From Protofrankia sp963555915 (GTDB lineage: Bacteria > Actinomycetota > Actinomycetes > Frankiales > Frankiaceae): a stretch of 53,722 nt of DNA. The notes under the pieces are model-generated. The model was not told where the DNA came from. It searched no databases and saw nothing but the letters and a program-made list of their open reading frames with translations. Below, in pieces: positions 51,560-53,722 of this stretch (the first letter of the stretch is position 1; each line of letters begins with the position of its first letter). Position numbers and translations under genes: made by a program. The stretch covers positions 1 through 53,722 of the forward strand of contig NZ_CAUVXL010000089.1 of NCBI RefSeq assembly GCF_963555915.1, read 5' to 3'.

Positions 51560-51760
51560 GTTGCTACACCGGTTGCTACAGCAGATCGGAAGCCGACCTC
51601 TTCGCCACGATCCACGCTACGAGCTTGGGAAACCTGTGCGGTTACCGTTGCTGACCTGGTCCAAAGCACTCCCGCCCAGGTCAGCGGCGATCCAGCTCTC
51701 GCCAGAGACCACAGGTCAGACCACATGCTGACCGTTGCTACTGGCACGCGAATGGCACGC
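51560..51760 (+). repeat. Short direct repeats near the att site
   Basis: GTTGCTAC occurs at 51560, 51572 and 51734. GGCACGC occurs at 51743 and 51754, an 11-bp step. A perfect 10-bp inverted repeat pairs 51650-51659 with 51676-51685. The region 51479-51987 has no convincing gene. The layout resembles arm-type integrase sites next to a core site. Confidence 0.5.
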
Positions 51761-51987
51761 CGAGGGCCGTTGATCCGTAGTTTGCTCGCGATCTTCCGTG
51801 GACGTCCGCTCGCGTGCGCCGAGTCCGGTGACCTGGGCTCGGATGTCTGGGGAGGTACGCCGGTGTCCGTGGCTGTTCGTGGGCTGGGCTGTCACGTTGG
51901 CTGTCATCGCGACCCGGGCTGGTGTCGGACGATGCCCGTCGAATGGCTGGTTTCGGGTGTGTTGGGTGGTAGTGGCATGCTGTGCGG

Positions 51988-53722
51988 GTGACCGTGGGGG
52001 GCAGTGAGGTTACCGGCTCGGATTTCTTCGTCTCCTACACCGGGAAAGACGAGGCGTGGGCGAAGTGGATCGCCTGGACGTTGATTGTCGCCGACTATCG
52101 GGTGGTGATCCCGGCGTGGGATTTCGGTGCCGGGTCGCACTTCGTCGAGGAGATGCACCGGACGACCGAGCATGCGGCCCGGACAGTCGCGGTGCTGTCG
52201 GCGGCCTACCTGGAATCGGGGTTCGCGGCGCCGGAGTGGCAGGCGGCGTGGGCGGCGGATCCGTCGGGTCGGGCGCGGAAGCTGCTGGTGTTCCGGATCG
52301 AGGAGTGCCCGCGTCCGGGGCTGCTGGGTCAGGTCGTGTCGGTGGATCTGTTCGGGGTGGACCGGGAGACAGCCCAGGAGCGGGTGGTGGAAGCCGCGGG
52401 CTTTAAGCCAGGCCCGCCGGATGCGGAGCCGCTTTTTCCGGGCGTGCTGCCCACGCTGGGGTCGGTGTTCCCCACGGCTCCGGTGTTCCCGCCGGATCTG
52501 CCGTCGATGTGGGGTGTGCCGGCCCGGCTGGCGCATTTCGTCGGCCGCGAATCGTTACTCGATCAAGTGCACGACCGGCTGGCAACTGCGGGGTCGGTGG
52601 CGGTGACCGCGGTGGCGGGGATGGGCGGGGTCGGGAAGACCGCGCTGGTGGTCGAGTACATCCACCGGTATGCCGACGGGTTCGATCGGGTGGGTTGGGT
52701 GCCGGCTGAGAAGCCGGAGTTGATCGGCGGGTATCTGGCCGGGTTGGCCCCGGCGGTGAGGTTGTCGGTGGATGCGGAGCCGGCCGCGGTGGTGGCGGCG
52801 TGGGCGCGCGAACCCCGGTCGTTGCTGGTGTTCGACAATGCTGATGATCATGACACGATCACGATGATTAAGGGGCTTCGGCCGTCGTCGGGGGCGGGCC
52901 GGCTGCTGGTGACGTCGCGGCGGCGGGGTTGGACCGCACTCGGTGTGACCGTGACGGTTTCCACGATGCGCCGCGTCGAGTCGATGCAAATGCTCACGGA
53001 CCGGTTCCCGTCGTTGGAGCCGAGGGTTGCCGATCGGATCTGTGAGCTGTTGGGGGATTTACCGTTGGCGGTGGAGCAGGCCGCGGGTTATCTCGACCGG
53101 ACTGGCACCCTACCGGGCGAGTACGCCGATCTGCTCGCCGAACAGCTCGGCGACATGCTCGGGAAAAGGGAAGGGGATGTGGCCGACCGGCCGGGGGTCA
53201 CCGTGGCGGTGCTGTGGAAGCTGTCGATGCGGCATCTGCGCGGGGAGTGTCCGGCCGCGGTGGACCTCCTGGAACTGTGGGCATTATGTGACCCGGAGAA
53301 GATCCCTTTGGGGATGTTCGCGGATCCGGCCGGGTTCGACGACGGATTGTTGAAGGACGCGGCCGGGAACCGGGCGGAGTGGAAGGACACGGTCGGCGCG
53401 CTGGTCGGCTACAGCCTGGCCCGCCGTGACCGGGACACGGTGGACGTGCACCGGCTGGTGCAGGCCGCGACCCGACGGGCCATGAGCGGTGAGATACGCC
53501 AGGTGCGGGCCGGCACCCTGGTCCGGCTGCTCTGCGGGATCCTGCCCGAAGACATCGCGCGGAACCTGGACGCCTGGCCGACCTGGCGGGTTTATCTGCC
53601 CCACGTCAGCGCTGTGCTCGGGCATACCGATGCCGATGCCACCGTTGATGGTCTGTCCTGGTTGTGTGACCGGACTGGAACCTACCTGGGCGAACACGGC
53701 CAGCCGGGCGCGGCGCTGCCGC
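51988..53722 (+). CDS. TIR-NB-ARC (STAND) protein, partial
   Basis: A frame from GTG 51988 (or 51994), open to the window end, 578 residues seen. A TIR domain at ~11-140 begins FFVSYTGKDEAWAKWIAW and has the catalytic Glu83 in SGFAAPEWQ, expected for NAD+ cleavage. The NB-ARC ATPase follows: Walker A GMGGVGKTAL (~211-220), Walker B SLLVFDNADD, RLLVTSRRRGW and GDLPLAVEQAAGYL. A helical part starts by ~460 (VDVHRLVQAATRRAM), and TPR repeats probably continue outside. Such proteins sense infection through the C-terminal repeats, oligomerise and deplete NAD+. It lies inside the putative tRNA-Arg element. Confidence 0.9.
   Translation, partial: MTVGGSEVTGSDFFVSYTGKDEAWAKWIAWTLIVADYRVVIPAWDFGAGSHFVEEMHRTTEHAARTVAVLSAAYLESGFAAPEWQAAWAADPSGRARKLLVFRIEECPRPGLLGQVVSVDLFGVDRETAQERVVEAAGFKPGPPDAEPLFPGVLPTLGSVFPTAPVFPPDLPSMWGVPARLAHFVGRESLLDQVHDRLATAGSVAVTAVAGMGGVGKTALVVEYIHRYADGFDRVGWVPAEKPELIGGYLAGLAPAVRLSVDAEPAAVVAAWAREPRSLLVFDNADDHDTITMIKGLRPSSGAGRLLVTSRRRGWTALGVTVTVSTMRRVESMQMLTDRFPSLEPRVADRICELLGDLPLAVEQAAGYLDRTGTLPGEYADLLAEQLGDMLGKREGDVADRPGVTVAVLWKLSMRHLRGECPAAVDLLELWALCDPEKIPLGMFADPAGFDDGLLKDAAGNRAEWKDTVGALVGYSLARRDRDTVDVHRLVQAATRRAMSGEIRQVRAGTLVRLLCGILPEDIARNLDAWPTWRVYLPHVSAVLGHTDADATVDGLSWLCDRTGTYLGEHGQPGAALP

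Noticed and set aside
51904..52536. 210-codon minus-strand frame opposite the TIR gene
   Set aside because: Antisense of a well-supported TIR-NB-ARC reading frame.

Overview
The window is about 54 kb of high-GC DNA from a filamentous-type actinobacterium. Strongly G/C-biased third codon positions, many GTG/TTG starts, ATGA/GTGA overlaps and a mycobacterial-type three-gene succinate dehydrogenase all point there. The gene mix (hydantoinase operon, MoxR/transglutaminase/Ser-Thr kinase locus, TIR-NB-ARC protein, many in-frame tandem repeats) would suit Frankia or a relative, but the genus is inferred, not shown.

Layout. 1-4487: a lipoprotein gene cut by the left edge, an LtrA-type membrane protein, a cytochrome b/molybdopterin oxidoreductase with a coupled membrane protein, and a hotdog thioesterase. 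5319-11153: after an unusually AT-rich gap, a tight five-gene block (small membrane protein, processive GT2 synthase, anchored jellyroll-like protein, UDP-GlcNAc 2-epimerase, secreted DUF2334 deacetylase-like protein) that looks like a synthase-dependent exopolysaccharide operon. A perfect 18-bp hairpin closes it. 11225-15285: sdhB-sdhA-membrane anchor on the minus strand plus a small hypothetical gene. 15503-20036: a hydantoinase/oxoprolinase operon (zinc-ribbon protein, HyuA, HyuB) behind a near-consensus promoter. 20182-22360: thiazole synthesis genes thiO-thiS-thiG.

22631-40339 is mostly housekeeping and stress genes: polysaccharide deacetylase, aldehyde dehydrogenase, orphan NarL-type regulator, two CNNM/CorC membrane proteins, OsmC with an OhrR-type regulator, tRNA-His, oligoribonuclease, a di-iron protein, pirin, a GGDEF-EAL protein overlapping aat, an alpha-oxoamine synthase and a ferredoxin. 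40976-48550 is a minus-strand locus: a PQT-rich beta-propeller protein, MoxR ATPase, a broken DUF58 remnant, a transglutaminase-fold protein that has lost its whole catalytic triad, a receptor Ser/Thr kinase and a DnaJ-type zinc-finger protein.

48871-53722 looks accessory: three tiny ORFs (one like a truncated WXG100 start), an N-terminally truncated AlbA_2/ATPase protein, a C-terminally truncated TPR-like protein, then a 3'-half tRNA-Arg(TCT) fragment that reads as the attachment scar of an integrated element. The orientation of the fragment places the element to its right, where a TIR-NB-ARC (STAND) protein, a typical anti-phage architecture, runs off the window end. The best candidates for undescribed biology are the polysaccharide operon, the kinase/dead-transglutaminase locus and the tRNA-Arg element.
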